Positions 11,901 through 23,500 are shown, numbered from the stretch's first letter. The stretch is DNA of 64,000 bases from Yamagishiella unicocca (GCA_003116995.1 BDSL01000027.1:186001-250000); one strand, 5' to 3'. The notes: a model not told the origin generated them from the letters alone. A program made the numbers and translations.

Positions 11901-12259
11901 CCTCGAAACCCTCCTCTCCCCGGCTGTCCACAGGTGGTTCGAGCCATGGAGAACGAGGGCAGCTCCAGCGGCGCAGTGGAGCGCCCCGTGGCCATCGAGG
12001 AGTGCACGGAGGTGGGCGGGGCCGGGGGGGAATGTGTTTTGTTCGGTGGGGGGGGAAGGAGACTTGCACACGGGGTATGGTCCTAAGCGGGGCTCTCAGT
12101 GTGGGCTTGTCTTCGGGAGCTATCCATCCATCCGCCTTACACGCGATCCCGACGTGCACACCCTCCCGCCCGCTGCAGCTGCCTCTGGGGCCGGAGGAGC
12201 TGGAGCGAGTGGCGGAGGAGAACAAGATGCTGCGACTGGCGCGGGCGACGTCAGATTGA
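8981..12259 (+). CDS. CS (p23/NudC-like) domain-cyclophilin fusion, peptidyl-prolyl isomerase
   Basis: Exons 8981-9164, 9577-9716, 10082-10245, 10480-10513, 10678-10740, 11182-11286, 11536-11589, 11934-12011 and 12179-12259 (TGA) give 300 residues with consistent phases. Residues 1-108 form a CS domain ([16 protein letters not shown] ... CFWTLE), the Hsp90-cochaperone/NudC fold. Residues ~109-275 form a cyclophilin PPIase. The catalytic Arg, Phe and Gln lie in [23 protein letters not shown] and DGKHVVFG are present. The position of the Trp that contacts cyclosporin (EWLDGKH in human CypA) is His (QPHLDGKH), which predicts weak drug binding. A short helical tail ([17 protein letters not shown]) follows. 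There is no targeting sequence, so it is probably cytosolic or nuclear and folds proline-containing clients delivered through the CS domain. Introns hold GC-rich, telomere-like and 21-bp repeats. The start is the first in-frame ATG before the CS domain. Confidence 0.9.
9179..9264. repeat. GGGC-type simple repeat in CS-cyclophilin intron 1
   Basis: Runs of GGGCGGGCGG with GGAG interruptions lie directly after the first donor. Low-complexity, G-quadruplex-prone sequence with no coding sense. Confidence 0.8.
9940..10081. repeat. Telomere-like CCCTAA/CCCCAAACCC degenerate array in intron
   Basis: Dense CCCTAACCC, CCCAACCCTAA and CCCAAACCC variants run up to the acceptor at 10081. They resemble interstitial plant-type telomeric repeat but are degenerate. 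They act as the pyrimidine/C-rich tract before exon 3. Confidence 0.75.
11297..11398. repeat. 21-bp minisatellite, about 5 copies
   Basis: The unit GGTGTACGGTGCTGCATGGA(G) starts 10 bases after a donor in the CS-cyclophilin gene. Because the unit length is a multiple of three, the array reads open (MEGVRCC repeats) but is intronic. Confidence 0.85.
11874..11920 (+). repeat. Dispersed intronic repeat, truncated copy
   Basis: Carries only the CGGTTTTTTCTCGCATCC and ACGGGTCTTCCTCGAAACC half of the roughly 80-bp element. It ends about 13 bp before the acceptor of CS-cyclophilin exon 8, in sense orientation. Confidence 0.7.
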
Positions 12260-13033
12260 TGGGGGCGGGAGGGAGGTGGACATGACTCCAAGGATGGATG
12301 ACGGCTGGGGCAGGCGGGTTGGGCTTACTTCGGGGGGTGGTGGTGGTGGGTGCGCTGCGCAGCGCCGGCCGGGAAAAGCGAAGAGAGGGGCAGGAGGGCC
12401 AGAGCCCGGAGGCGAGAGCGGCCTGGGTGGATCTCCGCAGGACGCGGCTGAAGCCAGTGCTATGGCCCGAAGTCTCATGTCGACATTCGTGTAATTCGCT
12501 TGACGATTGATCCGGACCAGGTGCCCGCCCGCCCGCCCACCATACGCCCACTTCATGCTGTTTGGCGCAAACAGGAGCAGCAGCCATACTGCAACACAAA
12601 GACGCTCGTCCCTGCTGTATGCCTGCCCGCCCCGAGCCTGTCGCATCCGGTCTGGAGACGACTCCGCATGCGAAGTGACGCACAATTGCACTTCACAAAA
12701 ACCACCAGAACAGCGCACACGAAACCTGCGCGGCGGTACCGCTCCCACACTCGGCACGCCAGCAATGGTGGACGCTTACTAATGCTCATTGGCAGCAGCC
12801 GTCACCCGGTGCTGCCGGCGTTCCGGCGGCCCCCTAATGCTCTCTCTCTCTCTCCCTCTCTCTCTTGGCTTGCCATACGCACGAACTAAGGCAACCGGCC
12901 TCTCTCCTCTCGCTACATCTCCATCATTCTCTTATACATTCGCTCCACACCGCGCTCTCATTCCTTTTTAGAGGAACCGGCTACGCTTTGCAAGGCACGG
13001 AGCATTCAAACATCTTGCGACCATTGCGGCTGC
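12260..13033. other. Convergent intergenic region with TGTAA signal
   Basis: Lies between the CS-cyclophilin stop and the stop of the NTF2-like gene on the other strand. A TGTAA at 12490-12494, 231 bp past the cyclophilin stop, is its likely poly(A) signal. No coding segment recognised; the ORFs here have no conserved character. Confidence 0.5.
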
Positions 13034-16000
13034 TTACACGCCCTCCTCGTCCTCAGCGCGCGCCTGGCCTCCCCCCAGCAGATGAGCGGCCATACCGAAG
13101 AAGGGAACGAAGCGGTACCTGGAGGGGGGGCCGAGAGGGGCAGGAGGCGGCGGCAGGAGGCGGCGGCAGGAGGCGGCGGCAGGAGGCGGCGGCAGGAGGC
13201 GGCGGCAGGAGGCGGCGGCAGGAGGCGGCGGCAGGAGGCGGCGGCAGGAGGCGGCGGCAGGAGGCGGCGCAGCGGGGAGAGATTGTAGGATGCAGGAGTG
13301 AAAGAATGAGTGGACTGAGGGACTCCGCAGTGGGCGGCCGTCTGGCTTTTGCATGGAGGGAAAGCTCCAGTACCAGGGTCGCTAGTGCCCGACATGGGGG
13401 CAACTGCGGGTTCGATCGATGGAACAACTGCCGCTGAGGACTCCAGTTCACGACGGGGGCAACCGCGGGTACATCGCCGTCCGGACACAGCGCGTGCAAC
13501 ACGAGGCAGCACGGCCTGGGCAGGTGGCAGATCCGCTTCCGCGGAACCAACTAACCAACTAACCAACCAACTAACTACCTATATGTCGTACACACCTGGC
13601 CGGTGCGTCCTTCATGAGCACCGCCTGCCACACCGCGTACAAGCAGGCGTCCACCACGAAGGCGTAAAACACCTGGAGCGCGGGGGGAGAGGGGAGTGGC
13701 GAGATGGAACCCGTTACGCGACATAGGAGACGGAGGGCACAGACCAGCAGGCGGTTGGTTTATAGAGGGGGAGGCGGGGAGACGGCGGGAGGAGGGGGGC
13801 CAGGCGGCGGGGGGAGTGCGGTGTGGCAGGCGGGGAAGGGGGTCAAGGAAGAGCCCGCATGGCGCTGCAAGGAAGTGCGCGGGCATTGCGGCGGCTGCGA
13901 GCTGCTGCATCGGGCGGCGCGCTCATGCATGCAAGGGGGGGACCCATGGCGCCTTTCCGGGGCCCATTTGCCGCCCCCTTCCCCGGCCCCAGGTGGGGAG
14001 ATGAAGGGGCGGGGGGCGGGGGGGTCCTGGGGGGGGGAGGCGCAGACGCCGCAGCCCAGACATGCCCCTCACCCTGTTGGAGTTGAATGCGTCCATGAAG
14101 TACGACAGCCGTTCCGTCAGGCCGCCGTACTCAGGTCGCGCGGCGACCGCCCAGCCCAGCGAGATGACGCCAACCGCCAGGGACGTCGCGCCGAAGAGGG
14201 GCGACCAGGACGGCAGCGGCGTGTCGGCGGGTGGCGGGGCGGGGAGGCCGCCCGGGGTGGTGGGGGCCTCGGGGGCGGCTCGCAGGGCTAGAAAGGGAAT
14301 GTAGAAGACGTTGGTCAGGAACTGCCGGGGGTGGGGTGGAGGGAAGGGAGGGGGAAGGGAGGGGGAAGGGAGGGGGAAGGGAGGGGGAAGGGAGGGGGAA
14401 GGGAGGGGGAAGGGAGGGGGAAGGGAGGGGGAAGGGAGGGGGAAGGGAGGGGAAGGGAGGGGGAAGGGAGGGGGAAGGGAGGGGGAAGGGAGGGGGAAGG
14501 GAGGGGGAAGGGAGGGGGAAGGGAGGGGGAAGGGAGGGGGAAGGGAGGGGGAAGGGAGGGGGAAGGAGGGGGAAGGGAGGGGGAAGGGAGGGGGAAGGGA
14601 GTGGGAAGGGGGGGGAAGGGAGGGGGAAGGGAGGGGAAGGGGGGGGGAAGGGAGGGGGAAGGGAGGGGGAAGGGAGGGGGAAGGGGGGGGGAGGGGGGGA
14701 GGGTTTGTGGCGGCGCGACGCTCGGTAGGAAATCACAGCACCGCCTCAAGGAGCGGCGGGAGGGGTTCGTTGGGGGTTGATGAAGTGCCCCTCGCAAAAC
14801 ACATGGACTCACACACGCACGCCGGTAGTGCGGGGGGGCGGTACTGGTGCGCGTCACGTGGATGAGCCACTTGGCGGCGAGCAGGGGGGGCTGGCGGCGG
14901 CGGTGGCGCATTTCACTCCACCAGCACCAGGGTAGCTGGCGGCAACCTAGATGCTGCTGCTGCTGCTGATGCTCTGCTGCTAAGCCTGTCACTCTCCTCG
15001 CCTCGTCTCGCCTCACGTCGCCTCACGTCACCTCACGTCGCCTCACGTCACCTCACGTCACCTCACGTCACCTCACGTCACATCACGCAACAAACAGTCC
15101 TGGGTAGACCTCCCAGTTGAAGCATCCAGTAACCGGTTCCTTTCTGCACCCCCCCCCCGCGCATGCACCTCAACACGTCTGTCTTTAAACGGTTTTTTTC
15201 GGGCATCCACGGGTCTTCCTCGAACCCCCGCACCATGATACCCGTCCACCAGGCCACCAGGCGTGACCGGTCCCCCAGCTTGGCGCAGCGGCCATCCGCC
15301 AGGATGTACGGCAGCGCCATCAGCGACCAGGCGTTGACGAAGTTGAAGAGTGCCTCAGAGACCGGTGGGCAGGCCACAGACGGCACGGGCGACAGCCCGG
15401 CGGCGGCCAGGCCGATGTTGATGTAGAAGAAGTTGAGCGACTCGTAAAACACCTCGGCAAGGACCTGCGCGGGTGATGGCGGCGGGGCCCCCAAGGAGCG
15501 GCTGTTGGAGGGTAACGGGCAGACATGCTCGGCCAATGAATTCACGGACTCCCCGGGGTCCCCACTGGCATTGAGCGGGAAATTTGCTAGTCCAACTGCC
15601 CTCACCCCCCCCCCTGGAGCGACCGCGGTAGGCCCCACCCCATGTCGTGTAACCAGGTTTTTCCTCCCCTCCCTCCCCCCCCGGCCCTCACCTCTGGAGG
15701 CGTGGCGTATGCCGGCAACCCTGGCGCGGAGGTGCTCCACAGGATGTACGCCGAATAGCCTGGGTTTCGGGGTTAGGGTTTTGCGCCCGGGTTTAGGGTT
15801 TAGGTGGCGCTGAAGACCACGCCCGGATGCCGTTCAACAACTGGCCGGTTGAGCCGTCATGGCTCAAAACTCGAAGCGAGCTGGCCCACATGGCGCCTCA
15901 CACCCAAGCCCAAAGCCCGACGCCATGTGGCTACCATTTCCGGAATCTGATGGGATCTCGCAACTGCCTGCTGCCGCCAGCACAAGGACCACCTAGCCAG

Positions 16001-18360
16001 CACCCACCCTCAGGCCACCTAGCCAGCACCCACCTGCCTACAAGGCCCACCTAGCCAGCACCCACCTGCCTACAAGGCCCACCTAGCCAGCACCCACCTG
16101 CCGTAGAAGGCCCACAACCCGCTGGCGGCCCTCCAGAGGCAGCTTCTTGAGGTTGGCCGGGTCGGCAGCGGGGCCCAGCTGGCGGACCAACGGTGTCAGC
16201 GCCCCCAGCATCTGCAGCAGCGGGGCAGCAGCAGTCGGCCGGGGCAGCAGCAGTCGGTGGGGCTGTAGCGGCCGGCAGGGCAGCAGGGCATGCACGCCAT
16301 GCTGCATAGGGGCTGGACACCCGCCACCACCCGCCAGCACCGCCGCCCACCTTGAGTGCCGAGCCTCCTGGCTTGGCCGCCGACTCCACCATGTCCCTGG
16401 CGCTGTCGATCTGGCCCGCCTCGTTCAGCGTGTAGAAGGAGCAGCCGCGGGAGAACGGGAACACGACGCCCTCGCCGCACTCGACATGCCTGCAGCTCGC
16501 AGGGCACCGGAAGCAGGGAGGGTTGCAAGGAAGCAGGGAGGGGCGTCGGCTTCGGGGGCCAGGCAGCGCGAGCGACGCAACAGAGGCGGTCACTCAGAGG
16601 CGGTCGCTCGAGGCGTGAGGACAGCCTTTGCGCCCGCCGTACGGTACGGCACGCACCACGTGATACCCACGGCGCGCGAGTCACCGTCCGTCACATCTTC
16701 GATGATGAACTGGAGGTCCTCGGGCACGGTGCGGCGAACCTGGCAGGGGGCGGGGCGGAGCGGGGCCCCCGGGGGTGCGGCGAGAAGACCCGGTTACACG
16801 ACATGTGGAGTGGAGTAGCGCATAGGGCCCGGGGGGGAGGGCGAGCAGCAGCGCGGCGTTGGCACGATTAGGGGCAAATTGGGGCGGGATCTCTTCGCAG
16901 CTGCGCGTCTTCTTCACTTTGCCGGTGAGGCGCAGTGCACAGTGGAACAGCATGGAGGGCACGCTGAGCTGCCTGCTTGGGGCACCCCTCGTAACCGTGT
17001 AATGGCCCCACCGGCCCCAGCTGCTCCCTCCCCTCGCATCACCCCCCCACCTTCGGCTTTAGTATCCCTAACCCAGTTCTCCAGCATGCATCTCAAAACG
17101 CCTGTTCTAAACGGTTTTTTCTGGCATCCACGGGTCTCCCTCGAACCCCCCCCACCTACACACACACCTTCCACGTCTACTTCGCGGCTCAGCTCAGCAT
17201 TTATAAAACACACCTTCCTCAGCATCTATAAAACACACCTTCCTCAGGTACTTGACGACCTCGTCGCGCCCGACGAAGGGGTCCTCGTAGATCATGTCGT
17301 GGTACGACACGTCGGGTGCCAGCAGGCCGGCGATAGTTTCGAGGTCGCCTAGACATGCAGTGCGGCGGTAGCAGTGCAGAGCAGTGCGGAGTCAGGTAGC
17401 GCCAGCTACCCAGGCGGGAGGAGACAAAGATAGGACAAGGACGTCCACCTGAAAACTAGGACGTCCACCATCTCCAGGGACTTACTACTGCTCTCAACAC
17501 TCTTTCCCAATTCTACGTCCTCATAGCCCGGCAATCCCCTCGCGTGTAAGAGCAGTGCGCCCCCCGCCATCTGCGCCACCCGAATGCCTTGAACCCCTGA
17601 CCCTCTTGTTTGCATCCATCCTCTCGGACACACAGCTACTGTATCTACTTTATTTGCTGTAAGTCTTTTATCCTGAGTAGGTGCAGTAACAGTGACATCC
17701 ATTTTGTATTCTGTCCAGCAGCCAGGAGCCTTCCCCTGGCCTCTACCCGCCCCTGCCACTAAAAGCGCCGTGAATCATCAGTGACATTTGCAACTGCCTC
17801 GCTTGGGGTCCCCAGCCCCCCACGCGCCCCATCCCCAGGCATTGGTCCAAGATCTCCCACCCGTGTCCTTTCCACCCCCTGCTACCCCTTGCTACCCTGC
17901 ATTATCTCTCACGAAACCGAATACACACTCGCTGGCGTCCCATCCGCCACTCCCGCCAGCACGATTCGTCCCACCCACCAGCATTGTACGCTTGGTAGTA
18001 ACGGACAATGACGTCCTTTCCAACGGTGCCTGCACCGGCGCCTGGTGATTGGGTTGACGCGTACTGCGAGCCCAGATGAACAGCCCGGTTCAGTCGCAGG
18101 GTGTGACAAAGAGCAGCTGACAACTCCCGACGCACCTCGGAGGTTCGCGCAGCACAACGCACCGCACGAGCGGCACTATGATTAGAGCGTTGCAAGAGGC
18201 AGTTGTTGGTAGCAAATGCAGCTTTGGCATGGATGTGACCATCGGTAGGGAACGGGCGAATCCAAATGTTGGACCGGATAAACGCCTTTTGTACTCCTTG
18301 AGATAATGGTTTCAATGTTTGTCGATGCGCGTCCATAGTGCTCGGTACTGATCCTCGCAA
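13034..18360 (-). CDS. NTF2/SnoaL-like domain plus multi-pass membrane protein, apparent frameshift
   Basis: Exons on minus: 18360-17979, 17348-17239, 16739-16657, 16489-16351, 16211-16102, 15759-15692, 15464-15234, 14321-14073, 13672-13596 and 13118-13034 (TAA), about 510 residues. An N-terminal transit-like stretch precedes an NTF2/SnoaL-like fold: YYQAYNAGDLETIAGLLAPD, YHDMIYEDPFVGRDEVVKYL, VPEDLQFIIEDVTDGD, ECGEGVVFPFSRGCSFYTLN. The C-terminal half is hydrophobic, with NFFYINIGLAAAGLSPVPS, EALFNFVNAWSLMALPYILA, FLTNVFYIPFLAL, SLAVGVISLGWAVAA and VFYAFVVDACLYAVWQ; it ends RYRFVPFFGM then GGGQARAEDEEGV. Plants and algae have such plastid-predicted proteins of unknown function. Exon 16211-16102 must shift one base near 16129-16131 (LKKLPLE to AASGLWAFY) to match the next exon, and its best junction is a GC donor at 16101. 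Start at 18360 or 18336. Confidence 0.75.
13137..13268. repeat. 13-bp minisatellite (GGCGGCAGGAGGC), about 10 copies
   Basis: A perfect or near-perfect array just upstream (minus sense) of the last exon of the NTF2-like gene. It creates long spurious ORFs on both strands. Confidence 0.9.
14338..14693. repeat. 11-bp purine minisatellite (AAGGGAGGGGG), about 32 copies
   Basis: A near-pure purine array in the intron between the 15464-15234 and 14321-14073 exons. It begins within 20 bp of the acceptor, so on the transcribed strand it is the pyrimidine tract. Spurious ORFs of 130-230 residues arise here. Confidence 0.95.
15011..15080. repeat. 10-bp tandem repeat (CCTCACGTCA), 7 copies
   Basis: Alternating CCTCACGTCA and CCTCACGTCG units in the same intron as the purine minisatellite. 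Confidence 0.9.
15160..15229 (+). repeat. Dispersed intronic repeat, copy 2
   Basis: GCATGCACCTCAACACGTCT, then the TTTAAACGG-T-run block and GGGCATCCACGGGTCTTCC. It stops 4 bp from the donor (GT 15233-15232) of the NTF2-like gene and lies antisense to it. Confidence 0.8.
16012..16108. repeat. 32-bp tandem repeat copying a splice donor
   Basis: Three copies of a CCACCTAGCCAGCACCCACC-type unit. On the minus strand each unit contains GGCAG followed by GTGGGTGCTGG. The first copy in transcription order contains the real exon end (16102-16098), so downstream copies are decoy donors. Confidence 0.8.
17071..17150 (+). repeat. Dispersed intronic repeat, copy 3
   Basis: Near-identical to 6531-6612 over its whole length. 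It lies in the intron 17238-16740 of the NTF2-like gene, antisense. Confidence 0.85.
17196..17247. repeat. 25-bp tandem duplication of a splice donor
   Basis: Two copies of AGCAT(T/C)TATAAAACACACC then TTCCTC. On the minus strand this is CTGAGGAAG followed by the donor GTGTGT, twice. The upstream donor (17238) keeps frame with the next exon; the copy would shift it. Confidence 0.85.
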
Positions 18361-20584
18361 AGTCGAGATGATGAATTCAGTTCAGTGAATAACCCGTATC
18401 AAGCCACACTCAAAAGCTGTCATACAGTTTGCGACCGGGCTATGCGTATTTAGTTGCGTGCTTCCTCAACGGGCTGGAGTGCCGGCTTGCTCATGAATGA
18501 GTGGCCAACGCCCAGTCGTCCAAATACCAACGACCGCTCAACTACCGGTACTTGCTGATTTGGGTCGCACTACATGCGTTTGATTTTGATAGTAGGGTGT
18601 AAAAACCAGAAAACCCTAGCTAGCTGCATTAAATTGCATGCAGTTCCATTTGCTGGCGCCGGCGCCAGATGCCCCAAGGATGACTGACTGCGCAATGATT
18701 GGTCACGTCACGGTTGTCGTTGGACGCCCTCCCACTCGTGTACCATGATGCACCATGGGGCCACTGCAGGTGCCGCAGGGAGATGGGCAGGTGGGCAACG
18801 CCGACTGGGGATAGGCGACCTGGGGTGGTGGCTAGGAAACCCGTCTGCACGATGTAGGAGAAAGAGGAGGAGAACTAGCCGGGGGCCATGACGGTGTACT
18901 GTCACAACTGCAGTTGGGCGCCCGGCTTGGCCCCTCGACGATTGCCCCCTCCCCTCGTTTCACACGGAAAGCACACTGCAACCCCTTACATTTCGATGCT
19001 TCATCACGGAACGCGCACTACCCACTCCTCCATTATCCACAGCCTTTACGTTGTTTACCAAACGGTTCCCGTACTTTCATCCACAGGTTCTGGCCCCTAC
19101 ACCCGTAATGCCGCATCACCCACGGCCGTACCCCGCAGAACACATCAGGCGGACCGACCGCCAGCTCACTCTCTTTCACCGCGCCGCCTCCGACTCTTTG
19201 TTGCTTTGACCCTTTGACCCCTGTAACTTCGTTGTAATGCTCCACACGCTTCCTAACACCTTTCGCCGCTCCCCTTCCCGCATGCTTCGCGAGGACGGCC
19301 GTCGGTAACCGCTTCCGCTCTGGTCAGGCGGGTTACCCGGCTGCCGGTCGGGAGTTAGGTTTTGTCCGTCTTGTGACGCTTGTTTTGCGGCTGTGAGCTT
19401 GCGGTTGCGGCTCGTCTCGTCACCTACCACGGTTTCCTCTCACCCATTCTCACCCCCCCATCGATGATGCCGCCCTCGATGATGCCCTAGCTGCCCGCAC
19501 TCGTCATCCATGATCCGGTACCCGCCCAAGAGACTGTGAGCAAAGGGTGCTCATAAACGGAGCGATGGTGGCTGAGGTTGACTTCAACCGGAGGGCAAGC
19601 ACTCGGAGTCGGGTTGCAGCTGAAGCCTCGGAGCGAGGATGATCCCACCCACTGGCACATCGCACACCGTGGCACATGCCAAGAGCGCAATGCGCGCAGC
19701 ACCCGACACGTCGCCCGTTAGTTGCACACAGTGTCCAGACCGTCGTGCGGTGCGTGCGGCAAGGCTCGCTGGCCCTGTGACGGTGTCACGCCCACAACGC
19801 CGGCGCCCGCCTGCTCCGCCCAGGCCAAGGTGTACTTTCCAGGATGCCTCAAAGATCCCGGTAACGACCACCTGGGCGTCTGCGGCTCCTGACGTCGTTC
19901 CTGAAACCATTGCCGCTCATAGTGGCTTGTACGCACGGTGATAATTAAGCAGGCAAGGAGGCTTCGCCACTATCGGCGGTTGGCTCTAGGTCAGCAACGC
20001 GACAGGGGCAAGTTGTCCGTCAAGGCCATCAAAAGGCGCACGGGTGACATGGTACCTTCAAATCTAGGTCACGCAGCTTGTAATACGCAGTTTGCCAGGA
20101 ATGAAAACATGGCCTACGCTGCACCCTGTTTTCAGGGACTGTTACTTGCTCTAGCCAGCCCTTCCCCCAAGAACTAACCGCAATCTGCTCGCAGGCATTA
20201 ACACGCCCTAATATTTTCTTGTCTGTCTGTGGACACTGCTTTAATGAGGCCTTGCTGGGTTTGCCGTACACATTCGCGAGGGTACGTTGTGAAGGCAAGT
20301 CCATGAATGGTTCACTGGCGTGCATTTGGTGTGGCGGGTCATAAGAGATCACATCATCCATCTTATACATACTTCCTCTTTCACAGGTTAATCTGAACGT
20401 CCCGAGAACGCCTAGACAGAGCGCGCGCGCCGGCAGGGCCGCAGCTGCCCTGGGTTGGGCTGTGTGAGCCTTGTATGGCCCAACACACCTCAACCCTCCC
20501 CTCCATGCCTATGGCGTCGGCAGGCCGCGCTTAGGCGGCCCCGCGCCCATCCAAAAGAATGGCCCGAACCCACCCACTTTGCCT
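18361..20584. other. Divergent intergenic/promoter region
   Basis: Lies between the starts of the NTF2-like gene (-) and the PB1-kinase gene (+), so it should hold both promoters and 5' UTRs. Composition is less GC-rich than the genes. Fragments of the short ACCCG-N-CACGA-type repeat occur near 18832-18862. ORFs at 19584-19910 (-) and 20029-20493 (-) have no recognisable domain and no splice partners. Confidence 0.5.
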
Positions 20585-23500
20585 ATGAGCAGCAAGGCCG
20601 CGCTGATGCCGGAAGGAATTGGAGCCCTGGCTCCCACTGAAGCAGAGGGAAAGCCGCGCATCCGAGTGCGCCTGCATTTCGGTGGCACCTTTGCGCAGGT
20701 TTGAACAGGCTTCCTGCACATATCTTGCCTAAAGCGAGGCGCCAACGAGTTACAACGCTTTTTGGCGTGCAGGATGACCCACGACAGTGGCGCTACGTCG
20801 GTGGCGAGGTGTACAACGAGAGCTTCCCAATGGACAGCAAATACGCCGAGGTCAGCAAGCGCCTCAACGACAAGTTTGGCGACACGGTCAGCTTCAAGTA
20901 TCTGTGCCCCGGTGACGATGTTGATCCAGACAATCTGGTGCAAGTTCAGGGCGATGACGACCTGCTGGTGCGCACTGGGTGGTTCGAGGCACCTTCCCCG
21001 CTTGAATGTGCCGCCGCCAGGGTATACGCCTCAGTTTCCTGGCTGTAAGGGCAGTGCTATTCCTGAATTGCAATTTTACACGGTTCATAGGTTATAGAAC
21101 GGTGTATAGACGGCAGAAATGTGGGGAGCGTTTTGATTCCTCGACATCGTCTCCTTTTCCCGGGGCACGTATGGCACAGCTCTGCTCGTTTATTATACCT
21201 TGTATTTCCTCTTTTTGTAGGAGATGTGCGATGAGTACCAAAACGCACTACAGAAGCCTAGCACGCCGGTCAAAACTGTGCGCATCAAGGTGTTCGTCTT
21301 CAGGGCCGTCATATTCGAGCGAGAGGTACAGGAGCTGGACGAAGAGCTGGACGATGAAGATGAGTTGATGGATCTGCCCGACGATGGCGCACTGGGCGAG
21401 CTGCTTTCAAGGTGGGCTTTCCGAGAGTGCCAAAGGATACCCGTGGACATCCTAATCCTTGACCCATTACCCACGAACCTTATGCTGTGGCGTACCACTA
21501 ACATTGTGGATGTTCGTCCTTGACACTCTCTGCGCTGTCGCACACACGCCCATCACACCCGGGGGATTGCGGCACTGTATGCAGCGGCAACCACTGTTCA
21601 CTGTTTCCTCAAGTTAGCATTTGCAAAACTCTGTTTCATATGTAACCTCATTGCGAATCCCTGTGTGCTAAGCTCTTACAAGCGTGTGCTGCGTATGCCA
21701 CGTATGTGTAGTTGCGACCACGACGGTCCAAATTGGAGCGATTGGGGCGAACCGGTGGAGCAGCAGGAGGTTACGGAGAGCAGTTTGCCCTCTGTCCACC
21801 TATCGTCGGACGTTGAGGTGCAATCCGGGTAAGTCCGTCGCCAACCACAGTCAACACGGGGCAGTATGGTTAGTGCCCTGTATACGGAGGCCATGGGATA
21901 ATGACAAGGGCAAGACGGACATCCCATTCGACTGTCGATGGGACGTAGTACATGCTTACACGCACACACTAGGTTTGCTGGAGTCTATGCGTGGGCATTG
22001 TTGGCTCACAATGGACTCGCCCCCTTAGAACGCTAATCTGTTAACGGTGCCCGTCCTCTCCTCGATGTGCAGGGTGACTGCTGCCGTGGCGTCCGCAGCC
22101 GCAACGGCAGCTCTGCACAACATCAGTATGAGCGCCAACAGCGGCACCAGCGGCAGGACCACGGCGAATGTGGCGCCGGCGCCGCTGACAGCTGCAGCGG
22201 TCCCCTTCGGCGCCAGTATCGCACCGATGAACGGTGTCTTCATGAGCACTCGGCTGTCCCCTCGAGCGCACGCCGAGGTACCAGGCCAGCGAAATCATTT
22301 CACTGGCAATATGCTGGGGGCAACGCCCGACGGTAACTTCGGCGGAGGCGATGGCCTGGCCGCTTGCAACGGCGCAAGCAGTGGCGGGAATGGAGGCAGC
22401 TCCGGGCATGGGCACCGTGGGGAGTTGGCGGCACTGGGGGTGGCCTCGGCACACGGTGTTGGTGCACGAAACGACGACGAGGAGGCGGCCGAAGCGACGG
22501 CGGGTGCGGAGGTGGGCACAACTGTTCAACCTGGCGCGAGGACAGGTCCAGCTTACACGAAGGCGGCATACGGAGACGGCGGTTTTGCAGGTTCAGAGCG
22601 GTGGAATGGGGAGGGCGACGAGGCGGAGATGCGGGCCGAGTATCAGGACGAGGAGCACCAGCAGGGACAGCAGCAGCCGCTGCAGAATGAGTGGCCGGGT
22701 CAGGATCGGGACGGCGCGCATGCGCAATGGCGTGGCCCAGTGCAGGAGGACTGGCAGGACCGTGAGAGGGTTTGGGAGCGCGACAGGCTAGAACAGCAGG
22801 AGAGGCAGCAGACGCATAGGCAGCAGGAGCAACATCATATTTTAGGACAGAAGCAGGAGAGGCAACACTTGGATCAGCGGGGCGTCATGGAGTCCACCTT
22901 GGGATTCTACTGTGATGAGGAGCTGGAGGACCCGTATCGGGAGCTGTACGAGGACGACGCCGCCGCCGCGGCTGGCGCGGGGCTCTACGTTATGCACATT
23001 ACTGACGGCGGTGTGGGACGCAACCGCATCAGCGCCACAAGCGACGGCGCGGTTCGCATGATGCCGCGCGCAGCCGACTTGGCCGCCTACGGCGACCACC
23101 TCGACGAGCAGTATGGGGGTCCGTACACCATTGCCGCCGGTGGTGCGGGCGGCGGTGGTGCGGGCCTGTTGGGGCGGCTGCCCGCGGCCGCCGACATGCT
23201 TCCACGGCACATCAGCGCCTTTGGTGAGAGCAGCCGCGATGACAGCCAGGGCGGCGCTGGTAGCGGGCCGTTCTTGCCCTCGCGCATCACGATATTCGGA
23301 GATGACGAGTCGCTCCACAGCACGGGAGCGGGCGGCAGCTTTGCCGGCCTGCGGGCCGGTGGTGGGGGTCTAGGGCTGCATCGGCTCGCAGTCCTCGGCG
23401 CTAGCGGGGGAGGCGCGGGGACAGCGCCCTGGCCGGACCCCAGCGCTGCAGCGGGAGACGCCGCGGGGAAAGGCGGAGGGTACCTTGGGGGCGGCGACGA

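Noticed and set aside
14231..15016. Long ORFs on both strands over the purine minisatellite
   Set aside because: The translations are only the 11-bp repeat read in three frames; the region is an intron of the NTF2-like gene.
16855..16962. Minus-strand segment PSMLFHCALRLTGKVKK as an extra exon of the NTF2-like gene
   Set aside because: The flanking exons join directly in phase and match the domain order (KYLRK to VRRTVPEDL); inserting this piece would break the fold.
19584..19910. Minus-strand ORF of 108 residues between two genes
   Set aside because: No recognisable domain, no splice partners, and antisense ORFs of this size are common in GC-rich sequence.
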